A stretch of DNA of 64,000 nt from Methylococcus sp. EFPC2 (GTDB lineage Bacteria; Pseudomonadota; Gammaproteobacteria; Methylococcales; Methylococcaceae). The position numbers and the translations under genes were made by a program. Positions within the stretch are counted from its first letter, which is position 1; the number at the start of each line of letters is the position of its first letter. A model generated the notes under the pieces. The model was not told the DNA's origin and searched no databases. It worked only from the letters and a program-made list of their open reading frames with translations. The stretch is taken from the NCBI RefSeq assembly GCF_016925495.1, contig NZ_CP070491.1, positions 1,612,001 to 1,676,000 on the forward strand. Reading direction: 5' to 3'. Of the stretch, positions 34,700 to 43,220 are shown piece after piece.

Positions 34700-35488
34700 T
34701 CATCGGCGCCCTGAAAAATCAGCGTTGTCGAACGACAGCTCTCTAGGAATCAGCGGCCAGTAGTGGCGGTTTCTTGATCGCCTGAAAGTCGGCCTGAACT
34801 GCCTGTCGCGTTGTCCGGTTTGAACGGCTGGAAGGTCCTGTATTGCAGACGAAGAGAGAAAAGTTATCCTTGGGCGATCAGTTGTGCAGTTGATAAGGAG
34901 CTTATCTCTAGCCTCGGCCAGAACGGTATTTCCCCCCATTGACCTAGGATCGACCGCTGTCAGCATAGCGTAGAGCGTGATACCAGGCTTCGGGGTGCCA
35001 AAGATCCGCTGTGCAAGCGCCTCAAGCGCCACTTGAGTGGTCGAGGAAATATGCGCAGATGAGTTGCGTAACGTTCTGAGGTCCGCCAAGTCCGAAAGAA
35101 TTGAACTCAGGTTGGGTTCAAACGGATACCCATTTTCGAAATACAGTCGTACCATCCGAAGAACGAGCTCATGATTGGCGTAATCAAAATACCGGTTTGC
35201 CCCAATCATCATTTTTTTGGCATCTTCAGGAGTCGACGGCACGGCGTACCGAATAGGCTGCTTTCCCGAAAGAGTTGCGGCGCCGGCCAAAAAGTGACTA
35301 ATCACGGATTCCACGAATTCTTCCCAGGCTACGAACAGATTTAGAAAAGCTGCGACAGTAATCTGTTCGCGGTCAATTTGTGGAAATAATGGAGTACCAG
35401 CTGCATCAGCTTTGTGCGCATTTGAGATAAGCGAGTCGCACTGAGATGACTTCACCCTAAACGTAGCTAAAGCTTGAGCGATAGGCAT
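34700..35488 (-). CDS. HEPN-like nuclease (MAE_28990/MAE_18760 type), frameshifted near the 3' end
   Basis: The first 200 residues match the pattern of the MAE_28990-like HEPN family: VAAFLNLFVAWEEFVESVIS, NYFDYANHE-like RYFDYANHELVLRMVRLYF and the ribonuclease motif RNSSAH (Arg141 to His146, the R-N-x3-H form). After DKLLI the frame becomes atypical. If one base is removed near 34890, it reads TAQLIAQG and then TAA at 34864-34866, a natural-looking end. The present ORF instead runs on for about 60 unrelated residues. It follows the DUF262 stub by ten bases. DUF262 plus this HEPN type is a known defence-associated pair. Confidence 0.72.
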   Translation of the reverse strand: MPIAQALATFRVKSSQCDSLISNAHKADAAGTPLFPQIDREQITVAAFLNLFVAWEEFVESVISHFLAGAATLSGKQPIRYAVPSTPEDAKKMMIGANRYFDYANHELVLRMVRLYFENGYPFEPNLSSILSDLADLRTLRNSSAHISSTTQVALEALAQRIFGTPKPGITLYAMLTAVDPRSMGGNTVLAEARDKLLINCTTDRPRITFLSSSAIQDLPAVQTGQRDRQFRPTFRRSRNRHYWPLIPRELSFDNADFSGRR

Positions 35489-35498
35489 AACAATTAAC

Positions 35499-35871
35499 TC
35501 AGCTCATGAGCTTGAGCAAAAACTGTGTCCGCTGCACACGAACCTTTTCGTCGGTAGTAGCACGGCGTGAATCTTGCAGGAACCCAATTTCGTCCTTGCT
35601 AAGATTGTTATGGTCGGTTTCCTCAAAGATTCCATCTACCCTTTCTAGGGAGTTTCGCGCTGCTTCGGGCGAGGCGTAACCCTGCTGTGGCGCAGACGGC
35701 AATCCAGGAATTCCAAAGTTCCGATGCGCTACAGCTGTGAAAAGCGAATAGAAAAGGTGGGACCGACGAAACTCGGTGTCCGAAAGGCCTTCGGGGTAGA
35801 TCGCAAGGATGCCCGTAATGACCTGATCGAAACGATCCTCAAGAAAATCGGGGTCATGGTCGAAAGTCGTC
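35499..35871 (-). pseudogene. C-terminal stub of a DUF262 (ParB/Srx-like nuclease) protein
   Basis: About 124 codons remain after IS256 copy 2 cut off the 5' part. The stub reads FDQVITGILAIYPEGLSDTE then RRSHLFYSLFTAVAHRNFGI, and closes with SRRATTDEKVRVQRTQFLLK. These match the C-terminal half of DUF262 proteins that accompany MAE_28990 HEPN genes: the FYSLF...(Y/H)RxFG(I/L)P block and the final TTDxxxRxxR. The N-terminal DGQ nuclease/NTPase region is missing. The stop is ten bases before the HEPN start, so the two were an operon. Confidence 0.7.
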
Positions 35872-37295
35872 GGGGGCGTCAGAATTTCTGTGTGTGAGGC
35901 GTGAGTAGACTTTTCCACGGTGACGGCTGCCGAAGGTCCGTTCAGACCGTAGGCAGAGGGCGCGGTGGCAAAGTCGGTGGTCATTTTATCCGCGAGCCGC
36001 TTCAAAGCGTTCAGCGTAGAGGATGGCGAATTGGTTCATGGCGTCCTTCCAATCCTTGGCCGCCCGTCCCCAGTCGGCCGTAATGTTGCGCAAGGCCAGC
36101 CAGATCAGCTTGCTGGCAGCATCGTCGCTCGGGAAATGGCCACGCGTCTTGAGGATCTTGCGCAGTCGGGCGTTGATGCTCTCGATGGCATTGGTCGTGT
36201 AGATCACCCGGCGGATGGCGGGCGGGAAGGCAAAGAAGGGAATCACCCGGTCCCAGGCCCGCCGCCAGGCGGCGACCACGGTCGGGAATTTCTCACCCCA
36301 GAGGCCTTGCTCGAACGCGTCGAGTTCGGCCAGCGCGGCTTCGGCGCTGGGCGCGGTGTAGATCGGCTTGATCGCTGCCGCCAGTGCCTTACGGTCCTTC
36401 CAACTCGCGTAGTCGAGGCTGTTGCGAATCAGATGCACGATACAGGTCTGCAGCGTGGTCGCTGGGAAAACGGCGGCCAAGGCCTCGGGCATGCCCTTCA
36501 GGCCGTCGGTGACGGCGATCAGGATGTCGACCACACCGCGCGTCTTGAGGTCATTGAAGACCTTCATCCAGAACTTGGCGCCCTCGGTGTTCTCGATCCA
36601 CAACCCGAGGATGTCGCGCGTGCCGTCTGGCAGAACAGCCAAGGCCAGGTAGATCGCCTTGTTGCGGACCACCGCCTCCTCGCGAATCTTGACCCGCAGA
36701 GCATCGAAGAACACCACCGGATACATGGCTTCGAGCGGGCGTGACTGCCAGGCGGTGACCTCGGCCATCACCGCATCGGTGACTGAACTGATGAATTCCG
36801 GTGAAACCTCGGTGCCGTACTGCTCGGCCAGGAAGCCCTGAATCTCGCGCACCGTCATGCCCCGGGCGTACATGGCCACGATCTTGTCATCGAAACCGGT
36901 GAAGCGCCGCTCGTGCTTAGGGATAAGCAGGGGTTCGAAGCTGCCCTGACGGTCGCGCGGGATGTCGATCCGAAGCGGCCCGTCTTCGGTCAGCACCGTC
37001 TTGCCGGTCACCCCGTTGCGGTGATTGCCCACCTCGCCGGGCTTGTCGGCGCCGGGTGGGTAACCCAGGTGATGGCTGAGTTCGGCGCCCAGTGCACGTT
37101 CGATCAGCGCCTTCTTGAACGCCATCGAGGCGGCATTGATCGCCTCGGCGTCCATCGGGCCACTGACCATCTGGTCTATGAGTTCTTTCGGAATGCTGGG
37201 CAGCGCCGCTGCCGGTTTCTTCTTGCTCGTCTTGCTTGGCATACATGCTCCTTAACAACATGTTATGCCTCACACACAAAATTTCTGACAGGCTC
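35872..37295 (-). mobile_element. IS256-family insertion sequence, copy 2
   Basis: A 1,424-bp element with the same ends and apparently the same sequence as copy 1. The flanks aagtcgtc and atcaggcc do not match, so there is no target duplication. It separates a TIR gene lacking its 3' end from a DUF262 gene lacking its 5' end. A deletion starting at the element, or recombination between two former copies, best explains this. Confidence 0.93.
35986..37242 (-). CDS. IS256-family transposase, copy 2
   Basis: A 418-residue transposase with the same translation as copy 1 (1590-2846), with the DDE segments FFDALR, VTDGLKG and TTNAIESINARL intact. It should be functional and could act on both elements. 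Confidence 0.95.
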   Translation of the reverse strand: MPSKTSKKKPAAALPSIPKELIDQMVSGPMDAEAINAASMAFKKALIERALGAELSHHLGYPPGADKPGEVGNHRNGVTGKTVLTEDGPLRIDIPRDRQGSFEPLLIPKHERRFTGFDDKIVAMYARGMTVREIQGFLAEQYGTEVSPEFISSVTDAVMAEVTAWQSRPLEAMYPVVFFDALRVKIREEAVVRNKAIYLALAVLPDGTRDILGLWIENTEGAKFWMKVFNDLKTRGVVDILIAVTDGLKGMPEALAAVFPATTLQTCIVHLIRNSLDYASWKDRKALAAAIKPIYTAPSAEAALAELDAFEQGLWGEKFPTVVAAWRRAWDRVIPFFAFPPAIRRVIYTTNAIESINARLRKILKTRGHFPSDDAASKLIWLALRNITADWGRAAKDWKDAMNQFAILYAERFEAARG

Positions 37296-38114
37296 ATCAG
37301 GCCCGGACTTAAAACTGACTCTGTCTCCCTTAGAAAGGACCTCCATATCTGGAAGCTGGGACTTAAGCGCTTCATAGGCAAGGTTGCCAATACTAAGACT
37401 AGTATATTCGTAGCGTCGTGAATCGGAAAGGAGAAGAATAAGATACCCAATGTGCACAGAAAATGTGTAAGCTGCTATCTCAGTGCTAACGTTATCAAGC
37501 ACACTTGAATGCTGAAACACAACCGGCTCATATCGGTCGATCTGGTGCCATATGTATTCGAAATCGCGCGCTTCGCCCTGCTGGCAGACCGATTCGGCAA
37601 GTTCTTTCTCTATGTCCTTAAGTCGAAGTTCGGCTTCCAATCTTGCCACTCGTTCTTTTTGGATTGCATCGGTGACGGTCCTTTGCAGGAAGGAACGCCA
37701 AATTTCGGCGACGACGCGCGGCAATATTTCACAATAATTCGCTTCACTCCACTCAGGCATTTGCAATACCTGTAGATCGTATCTAAGTTCCGTGCGAAGG
37801 AACGACTCAGAAACATAAGGCAAGAAGGCGACATAGTTATTTTGAAGCTTACGAAGGATTCCAACGTCAATTTCTTTTTTTACAACAGCAGAAGTAACGG
37901 AATGATGTGTGAGATAGGCTAGGACAGCGTCGCAGGTCGGTATGCCATCCTCGAATATCGCATCAAGCCACGGTTGGCCATGCCTGATCTCGTAATCGTC
38001 AAGCCAAGGCTCAATTGGGCATTTGCGAAGATCGTTAGCTATACGATCGATGAAATTCACATCCTTCTTCGAATGAGAGAGAAACACGCGCGGTTTATTC
38101 AGTCTTTCCTTCAT
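37296..38114 (-). pseudogene. TIR-domain protein, 3' end removed by IS256
   Basis: The remaining 273 codons encode an N-terminal TIR domain (about 8-125): RVFLSHSKKDVNFIDRIAND, EPWLDDYEIRHGQPWLDAIF and HHSVTSAVVKKEIDVGI. Glu81 is in the position of the catalytic Glu of bacterial TIR NADases. A coiled coil follows (VARLEAELRLKDIEKELAES), then a C-terminal region (EPVVFQHSSVLDNVSTEIAA) that breaks off at the IS junction. The final ten residues of the current ORF come from the element. The start at 38114 is chosen for its closeness to the TIR domain; ATG at 38153 is possible. Bacterial TIR proteins usually act in abortive antiphage defence. Confidence 0.78.
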
Positions 38115-38431
38115 ATCGTCCAAGCGAAGATAACAGTTGGGATCGTGGCCCATAGAAATATCTGCACATGGGCCGCACAGTTCAAAAATACAAATATGGC
38201 TACAAGACGGGCTTCGTTTGCCAACGATGCGCTTCCCTTCGTTCAGCACATCCTACTCCGTCCCGCTCAACCACTCCTAGGCGTTTCCATCTTCCGAACC
38301 AACTCGCTCCAGGGCTCGTCGCACTCTTACCAGCTGTTCTCTTGTTTGCTTCTTCGGGGTGACTCTTGGGCTAGCTGCATCCTTAACCCATGAGAGCGGC
38401 CACGAATGGAGGAAACGCTTGTCCGCCGCTA

Positions 38432-38460
38432 AGGCGGCAGTTCGATGTTGGCGTTATAAT
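38432..38460 (+). promoter_or_regulatory. Likely glyQS promoter (-10 TATAAT)
   Basis: A perfect TATAAT at 38455-38460 lies 30 bases before the glyQ ATG, preceded by a GC hairpin (GCCGCTAAGGCGGC). The -35 match is poor. Confidence 0.45.
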
Positions 38461-38489
38461 CCCGCGCTTTCAATCTTCGACCTATCGAC

Positions 38490-39425
38490 ATGGCGGACCC
38501 GTTGAACACCCTCACCCGCGACGTATCCACCTTCCAGGGCCTGATTCTGGCCTTGCAGGAATACTGGGGCGCGCAAGGCTGCGCGATACTCCAACCGCTC
38601 GATCTGGAAGTGGGCGCCGGCACCTTCCACCCCTCGACCTTTTTGCGCTCCATAGGGCCCGAGCCCTGGAACGCGGCCTACGTTCAGCCTTCGCGCCGGC
38701 CTACCGACGGGCGCTACGGCGAGAACCCCAACCGCCTGCAGCATTACTACCAGTTCCAGGTGTTGATGAAGCCCTCGCCCGCCGACATCCAGGAACTCTA
38801 TCTGGGATCGCTGCGCTTCCTGGGACTGGACCTGTTGGAGCACGACATCCGCTTCGTCGAGGACAACTGGGAATCGCCGACGCTCGGCGCCTGGGGCTTG
38901 GGCTGGGAAGTCTGGCTGAACGGCATGGAGGTGACCCAGTTCACCTATTTCCAGCAAGTGGGCGGCTTGGACTGCCGGCCGGTCAGCGGCGAGATCACCT
39001 ACGGCCTGGAGCGCATCGCCATGTATCTGCAAGGCAAGGAAAGCGTCTACGACCTGGTGTGGACGCGAGGCCCCCAAGGTGACGTCACCTACGGCGACGT
39101 CTACCACCAGAACGAGGTGGAGATGTCGGCCTACAACTTCGAGCACGCGCCCACCGCCTTCCTGTTCCAGTGTTTCGACACCTACGAAAACGAATGCCGA
39201 CAATTGATCGCGCAAGACCTGCCCCTGCCCGCCTACGAAATGGTGTTGAAAGCCTCCCACTCCTTCAATCTGCTGGACGCGCGCCGCGCCATCTCGGTCA
39301 CGGAGCGCCAGCGTTACATCCTGCGCGTGCGCGACCTGGCCAAGTCCGTGGCCGAGGCCTATTACCAGCGCCGTGAAAGCCTGGGCTTCCCCATGCTGGC
39401 GAACAAGGAGGCCGCTCATGGCTGA
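38490..39425 (+). CDS. glyQ: Glycyl-tRNA synthetase alpha subunit
   Basis: A 311-residue class II synthetase catalytic subunit that charges tRNA-Gly as an alpha2beta2 tetramer. It has [20 protein letters not shown], the motif around [41 protein letters not shown] and [20 protein letters not shown], all characteristic of GlyQ. The length is standard (about 300). Its last eight bases overlap glyS, showing coupled translation. Confidence 0.97.
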   Translation: MADPLNTLTRDVSTFQGLILALQEYWGAQGCAILQPLDLEVGAGTFHPSTFLRSIGPEPWNAAYVQPSRRPTDGRYGENPNRLQHYYQFQVLMKPSPADIQELYLGSLRFLGLDLLEHDIRFVEDNWESPTLGAWGLGWEVWLNGMEVTQFTYFQQVGGLDCRPVSGEITYGLERIAMYLQGKESVYDLVWTRGPQGDVTYGDVYHQNEVEMSAYNFEHAPTAFLFQCFDTYENECRQLIAQDLPLPAYEMVLKASHSFNLLDARRAISVTERQRYILRVRDLAKSVAEAYYQRRESLGFPMLANKEAAHG

Positions 39426-41487
39426 GACCCGCGACCTGCTGTTCGAACTCGGCACGGAAGAACTGCCGCCGAAATCGCTGCTGAACCTGTCTCGCGCGCT
39501 GCAGACCGGTGTCGAATCCGGGCTACAGAAGGCCGGGCTGGCGCATGGCGGCATCGTGTCCTACGCCACCCCGCGCCGTCTGGCATTTCATGTGAAGGAT
39601 TTGGTGACCAGCCAGCCCGACCAGGTGGTCGAAAAACGCGGGCCGGCCTTGAATGTCGCCTATCAGGCGGACGGCTCGCTCAGCAAAGCGGCCGAAGGCT
39701 TCGTGCGCAGCTGCGGCGCCACGCCGGATAAGCTCATCGTGCTCAAGACCGACAAGGGCGAATGGCTGGGCTTCAAGCAGGAAGTCAAAGGCGCACGCAC
39801 GGCGGAACTGGTGCCCGACATCATCCGCCAGGCCTTGGCCGCCCTGCCCATCGCCAAGCGCATGCGGTGGGGTGCCGGGGTGGCCGAATTCGTCCGCCCC
39901 GCGCATTGGATCATCCTGCTGTTCGGCAGCGAGGTGATCGACGCATCCATACTCGACTTGCCGACCGGACGCACCACGCGCGGCCACCGCTTTCACCATG
40001 CGGACACCATCGAACTGGCCAACCCCGTCGACTATGCCGAAAAGCTGCGGGCCGCCCGGGTGATCGCCACTTACGGCGAGCGCCAGGAGCAAATCCGCGC
40101 GCTCGCCGAGCAGGCCGCCGCCGGCGTGGGCGGTACGGCGCATATCGAGGCCGACTTGCTGGAAGAAGTCGCCGCCCTGGTGGAATGGCCGGTCCCGGTG
40201 CTGGGCAATTTCGAGGAGCGCTATCTGGCCCTGCCGGCGGAAGTGCTCATCACCACCATGCAGGAAAACCAGAAATATTTCCCGGTGAAGAACGCCCAGG
40301 GTGGCCTGCTGCCACACTTCATCACCTTCAGCAACGTGGACAGCAAGAACCTGGCAACCGTGCGTTCCGGCAACGAGCGCGTGGTGCGCCCGCGTTTGTC
40401 CGACGCCGAATTCTTCTGGAACCAGGACCGCAAGCAGACGCTGGAAGACCGGGTGCCAAATCTGGCCAACATCACCTTCCAGAAGACCCTGGGCTCGCTG
40501 CTGGACAAGACCCACCGCGTGCAACGCTTGGCCGCCCTGATCGCGGAGCGGCTGGAGGTAGAAAGCGCCTGGGTGCAACGTGCCGCGCTGCTGGCCAAGG
40601 CCGATCTGTTGAGCGAAATGGTGGGCGAATTCACCAACCTGCAGGGCACCATGGGCCGTTATTACGCCCTGGCCGAAGGCGAACCCGAGGACATCGCCGC
40701 CGCGATCGAGGAACAATATCTGCCCAAGGTTTCCGGCGGCGCCTTGCCCACGACGCAAACCGGGCAAATCCTGGCCTTGGCGGAGAAGATCGACACCCTG
40801 GCCGGCATCTTCTCGGCTGGGCTCATACCGAGCGGCGACAAAGACCCTTATGCCCTGCGCCGCGCCGCGCTCGGCGCCATCCGCATCCTCATCGAATGCG
40901 GTCTGGACCTGGATTTGCCGGAACTGCTAAGCGCGGCGCTGGAAGCCCTGCACCATGACTTCGATCGCGCTGCCACCCACGATGCCGTGTTGGGTTTCAT
41001 CCTGGATCGCCTGAAGGGCTACTGCCTGGATCGCGGCATCAGCCACGACGAGTTCGACGCCGTGCTGTCGGTCCAACCGCCCAGGCTGCTGGATTTCGAA
41101 TCGCGCCTGAAGGCGGTGCAGGCCTTCCGCAAGCTGCCCGAAGCGGAAAGTTTGGCGGCGGCCAATAAGCGCATCCGCAACATCCTGAAGAAATCGGAAG
41201 AGGAAATCGTCGCCAACGTGGAAGACCAGGCCCTGGTCGAACCTCAGGAGAAAGCCTTGCTGCAGGCCGCCCGCGACGCCAAGGAAGACGTGCTGCCGCA
41301 GCTGCGCGAACGGGATTACACCGAGGCGCTGAAACGGCTGGCCGGCCTGAGGGACACCGTGGACGCCTTCTTCGACCGGGTCATGGTGAACTGCGAGGAC
41401 GCCGAGTTGCGCAAGAACCGGCTGGGCCTGCTGGCCATCGTGGAAGGACTGTTCCTGGAAATCGCAGACATTTCCCGGTTGCAGTGA
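39418..41487 (+). CDS. glyS: Glycyl-tRNA synthetase beta subunit
   Basis: A 689-residue beta subunit with GlyS features: [15 protein letters not shown] at the N-terminus, [47 protein letters not shown] and a C-terminal anticodon-binding-like region ending [17 protein letters not shown]. The ATG at 39418 overlaps glyQ and fits the family N-terminus; a start at 39373 in this frame would add unrelated residues. The length is typical (about 690). It supplies tRNA binding and editing-like domains to the complex. Confidence 0.96.
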   Translation: MAETRDLLFELGTEELPPKSLLNLSRALQTGVESGLQKAGLAHGGIVSYATPRRLAFHVKDLVTSQPDQVVEKRGPALNVAYQADGSLSKAAEGFVRSCGATPDKLIVLKTDKGEWLGFKQEVKGARTAELVPDIIRQALAALPIAKRMRWGAGVAEFVRPAHWIILLFGSEVIDASILDLPTGRTTRGHRFHHADTIELANPVDYAEKLRAARVIATYGERQEQIRALAEQAAAGVGGTAHIEADLLEEVAALVEWPVPVLGNFEERYLALPAEVLITTMQENQKYFPVKNAQGGLLPHFITFSNVDSKNLATVRSGNERVVRPRLSDAEFFWNQDRKQTLEDRVPNLANITFQKTLGSLLDKTHRVQRLAALIAERLEVESAWVQRAALLAKADLLSEMVGEFTNLQGTMGRYYALAEGEPEDIAAAIEEQYLPKVSGGALPTTQTGQILALAEKIDTLAGIFSAGLIPSGDKDPYALRRAALGAIRILIECGLDLDLPELLSAALEALHHDFDRAATHDAVLGFILDRLKGYCLDRGISHDEFDAVLSVQPPRLLDFESRLKAVQAFRKLPEAESLAAANKRIRNILKKSEEEIVANVEDQALVEPQEKALLQAARDAKEDVLPQLRERDYTEALKRLAGLRDTVDAFFDRVMVNCEDAELRKNRLGLLAIVEGLFLEIADISRLQ

Positions 41488-41510
41488 GGGGGTCTATCCA
41501 CCTGTCATGA

Positions 41511-41534
41511 AAAAGGGGGCGCACGCCCCCTATT
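41511..41534 (-). terminator. Terminator hairpin between glyS and the minus-strand lipoprotein
   Basis: An 8-bp GC stem AGGGGGCG/CGCCCCCT with a two-base core loop. Read on the minus strand it is followed by TTTTTC, so it ends the lipoprotein transcript. It may also slow plus-strand glyS transcription. Confidence 0.7.
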
Positions 41535-41554
41535 TCCAGCCTCGCTTGCCGTAG

Positions 41555-41857
41555 TCACTCGACGACGTCGTGCCCGCGCTCTGCCATGCAGTCGATGAAC
41601 GCGCGCTTGAACCGGCTGTCCACGACCTGATCTTCATCGTCACCCAATACCACCCGGGCGCGGGACGCCGCCTTGGTCTTCTTGCTCGCCGACCTTTCGG
41701 CCAATTCTCTGCATTCCCGCTCGTCCTGCGGCACTCGAAACGCATTGGGATCCCTGTAGGTATCTATAACCGGCCGATAGCCTCCGAAATGTATGCACCC
41801 CGTCGCGATAAGCGCGGTGGCCATTACGGCGAATACGACCGAAACCATTTTCGTCAT
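41555..41857 (-). CDS. Small lipoprotein, paralogue of the glycine-zipper protein at 57464 without the zipper
   Basis: A 100-residue protein using the ATG at 41857. The signal peptide ends at a lipobox (ALIATGC). The next block, GGYRPVIDTYRDPNAFRVPQ, matches GGYQPVVDTYNDPNAYRLQQ of the 57464 gene. The C-termini match too: RFKRAFIDCMAERGHDVVE against QFKRAYINCLRNRGHKVVN. Between them, the Gly/Ala zipper of the paralogue is replaced by a short charged segment (KKTKAASRARVVLGDDEDQ). It is therefore an outer-membrane-tethered lipoprotein that lacks the presumed membrane-inserting part. Function unknown. Confidence 0.8.
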   Translation of the reverse strand: MTKMVSVVFAVMATALIATGCIHFGGYRPVIDTYRDPNAFRVPQDERECRELAERSASKKTKAASRARVVLGDDEDQVVDSRFKRAFIDCMAERGHDVVE

Positions 41858-42080
41858 GGAAATCTTAATCCTGGTGTTGGTGATGGAATCTGGCGACACC
41901 GCCTGTGCGCGGTTTGCAGCGAAACTATAACAAAGTGGCGAAAGCCCGCGGAACAGCGGTGTATTTCAATTTTCGTCTTCATGCGCTCGCCATTAACCCC
42001 AGGGCGACGGGCGCCCGCCTGTCGGATATGCTTATGGCCGATACGCCGCCATCCCGGCTCCGCCATTCGCGAGGCAGCCT

Positions 42081-43199
42081 TTGATACGCTTAGCCAATCT
42101 GAACGACCTGGGCAGCCTGGTCGAGATCGAAAACCGCTGTTTCGATACCGACCGCATCTCCCGCCGCAACTTTCGCCATCTGCTCACCAAGGCCAACGCG
42201 GCAACACTGCTGGACGAGCGCGACGGCAAAGCGCTGGGCTATGCCATGCTGCTGTTCAACACCGGTACTTCGCTGGCGCGCCTTTACTCCATCGCCGTGG
42301 CCCCTGAGCACAAAGGGAGCGGCGTGGGGCGCCGGTTGGCGGAGGCGTGCGAGCGGCTGGTACTGGAGCGCGACTGCGTGAGTCTCAGGCTGGAAATCAG
42401 ACGCGACAACACCGCTTCCTTACGCCTGTTCGAGAAACTCGGCTACCGCTACCTGGCGACCGTGCCCGACTATTACGAAGACCATGCCGACGCCCTGCGT
42501 TTCGAGAAGCACCTCGCCCCGCATCTGCAGCCGGAACTGGTCCGCGTGCCTTATTACCAGCAAACACTGGACTTCACCTGCGGCCCCGCCTCACTGATGA
42601 TGGCCATGCAGGCATTGGATCCCGAATTGAATCTGGACCGCAAGCTGGAATTGCGCATCTGGCGCGAATCAACCACCGTGTTCATGACATCCGGCCATGG
42701 CGGCTGCGGACCCTACGGCCTGGCCTTGTCGGCTTTCCACCGCGGCTTCGAGGTGGCGGTTCACCTGAACGACGACGGCACCCTGTTTTCCCACTCGGTG
42801 CGCGACCCGGAAAAAAAGGTGGTAATGCAGCTGGTCCAGGAGGATTTCGTCGAGGAACTCAGCCAACTGCCGGTCAAGATCGTCTATGGCACCCTCAATG
42901 CCGCCGACCTGCAGGCCGAGATGGAACAAGGCGGCATACCAGTGGTGCTGATCAGTTCCTACCGCATCTATCAGGAAAAATTTCCTCACTGGGTCGTGGT
43001 CACGGGCTACGATGAACGCTATTTCTACGTGCACGACCCCTACGTCGACAACGGCGCGGGCAAGACCCTGACCGATTGCGTCAACATGCCCATACTCAAG
43101 AAAGACTTCCAGCGCATGGCGCGCTATGGCAAGACCGGCCAGAAGGCCGTGCTCATACTCAAACGCAAACCCTCAAAACGACGCGCATCGCGCACTTAA
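42081..43199 (+). CDS. GNAT acetyltransferase fused to C39-like peptidase domain
   Basis: A two-domain protein of 372 residues. Residues 1-150 form a GNAT N-acetyltransferase related to RimI (LYSIAVAPEHKGSGVGRRLA is the acetyl-CoA loop, RLFEKLGYRY the C-terminal strand). Residues about 160-350 form a papain-like C39-type domain with Cys167 in LDFTCGPASLMMAMQAL and His303 in FPHWVVVTGYDERYFYVHDP. The protein has no signal peptide. It is 21 bases upstream of the RimK-like ATP-grasp gene. This architecture plus RimK-like partner recurs in proteobacteria, and a peptide-tagging and trimming role is a reasonable guess. The actual substrate is unknown. Confidence 0.88.
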   Translation: MIRLANLNDLGSLVEIENRCFDTDRISRRNFRHLLTKANAATLLDERDGKALGYAMLLFNTGTSLARLYSIAVAPEHKGSGVGRRLAEACERLVLERDCVSLRLEIRRDNTASLRLFEKLGYRYLATVPDYYEDHADALRFEKHLAPHLQPELVRVPYYQQTLDFTCGPASLMMAMQALDPELNLDRKLELRIWRESTTVFMTSGHGGCGPYGLALSAFHRGFEVAVHLNDDGTLFSHSVRDPEKKVVMQLVQEDFVEELSQLPVKIVYGTLNAADLQAEMEQGGIPVVLISSYRIYQEKFPHWVVVTGYDERYFYVHDPYVDNGAGKTLTDCVNMPILKKDFQRMARYGKTGQKAVLILKRKPSKRRASRT

Positions 43200-43220
43200 T
43201 CTCCCGACCTCCAGCGCTTC

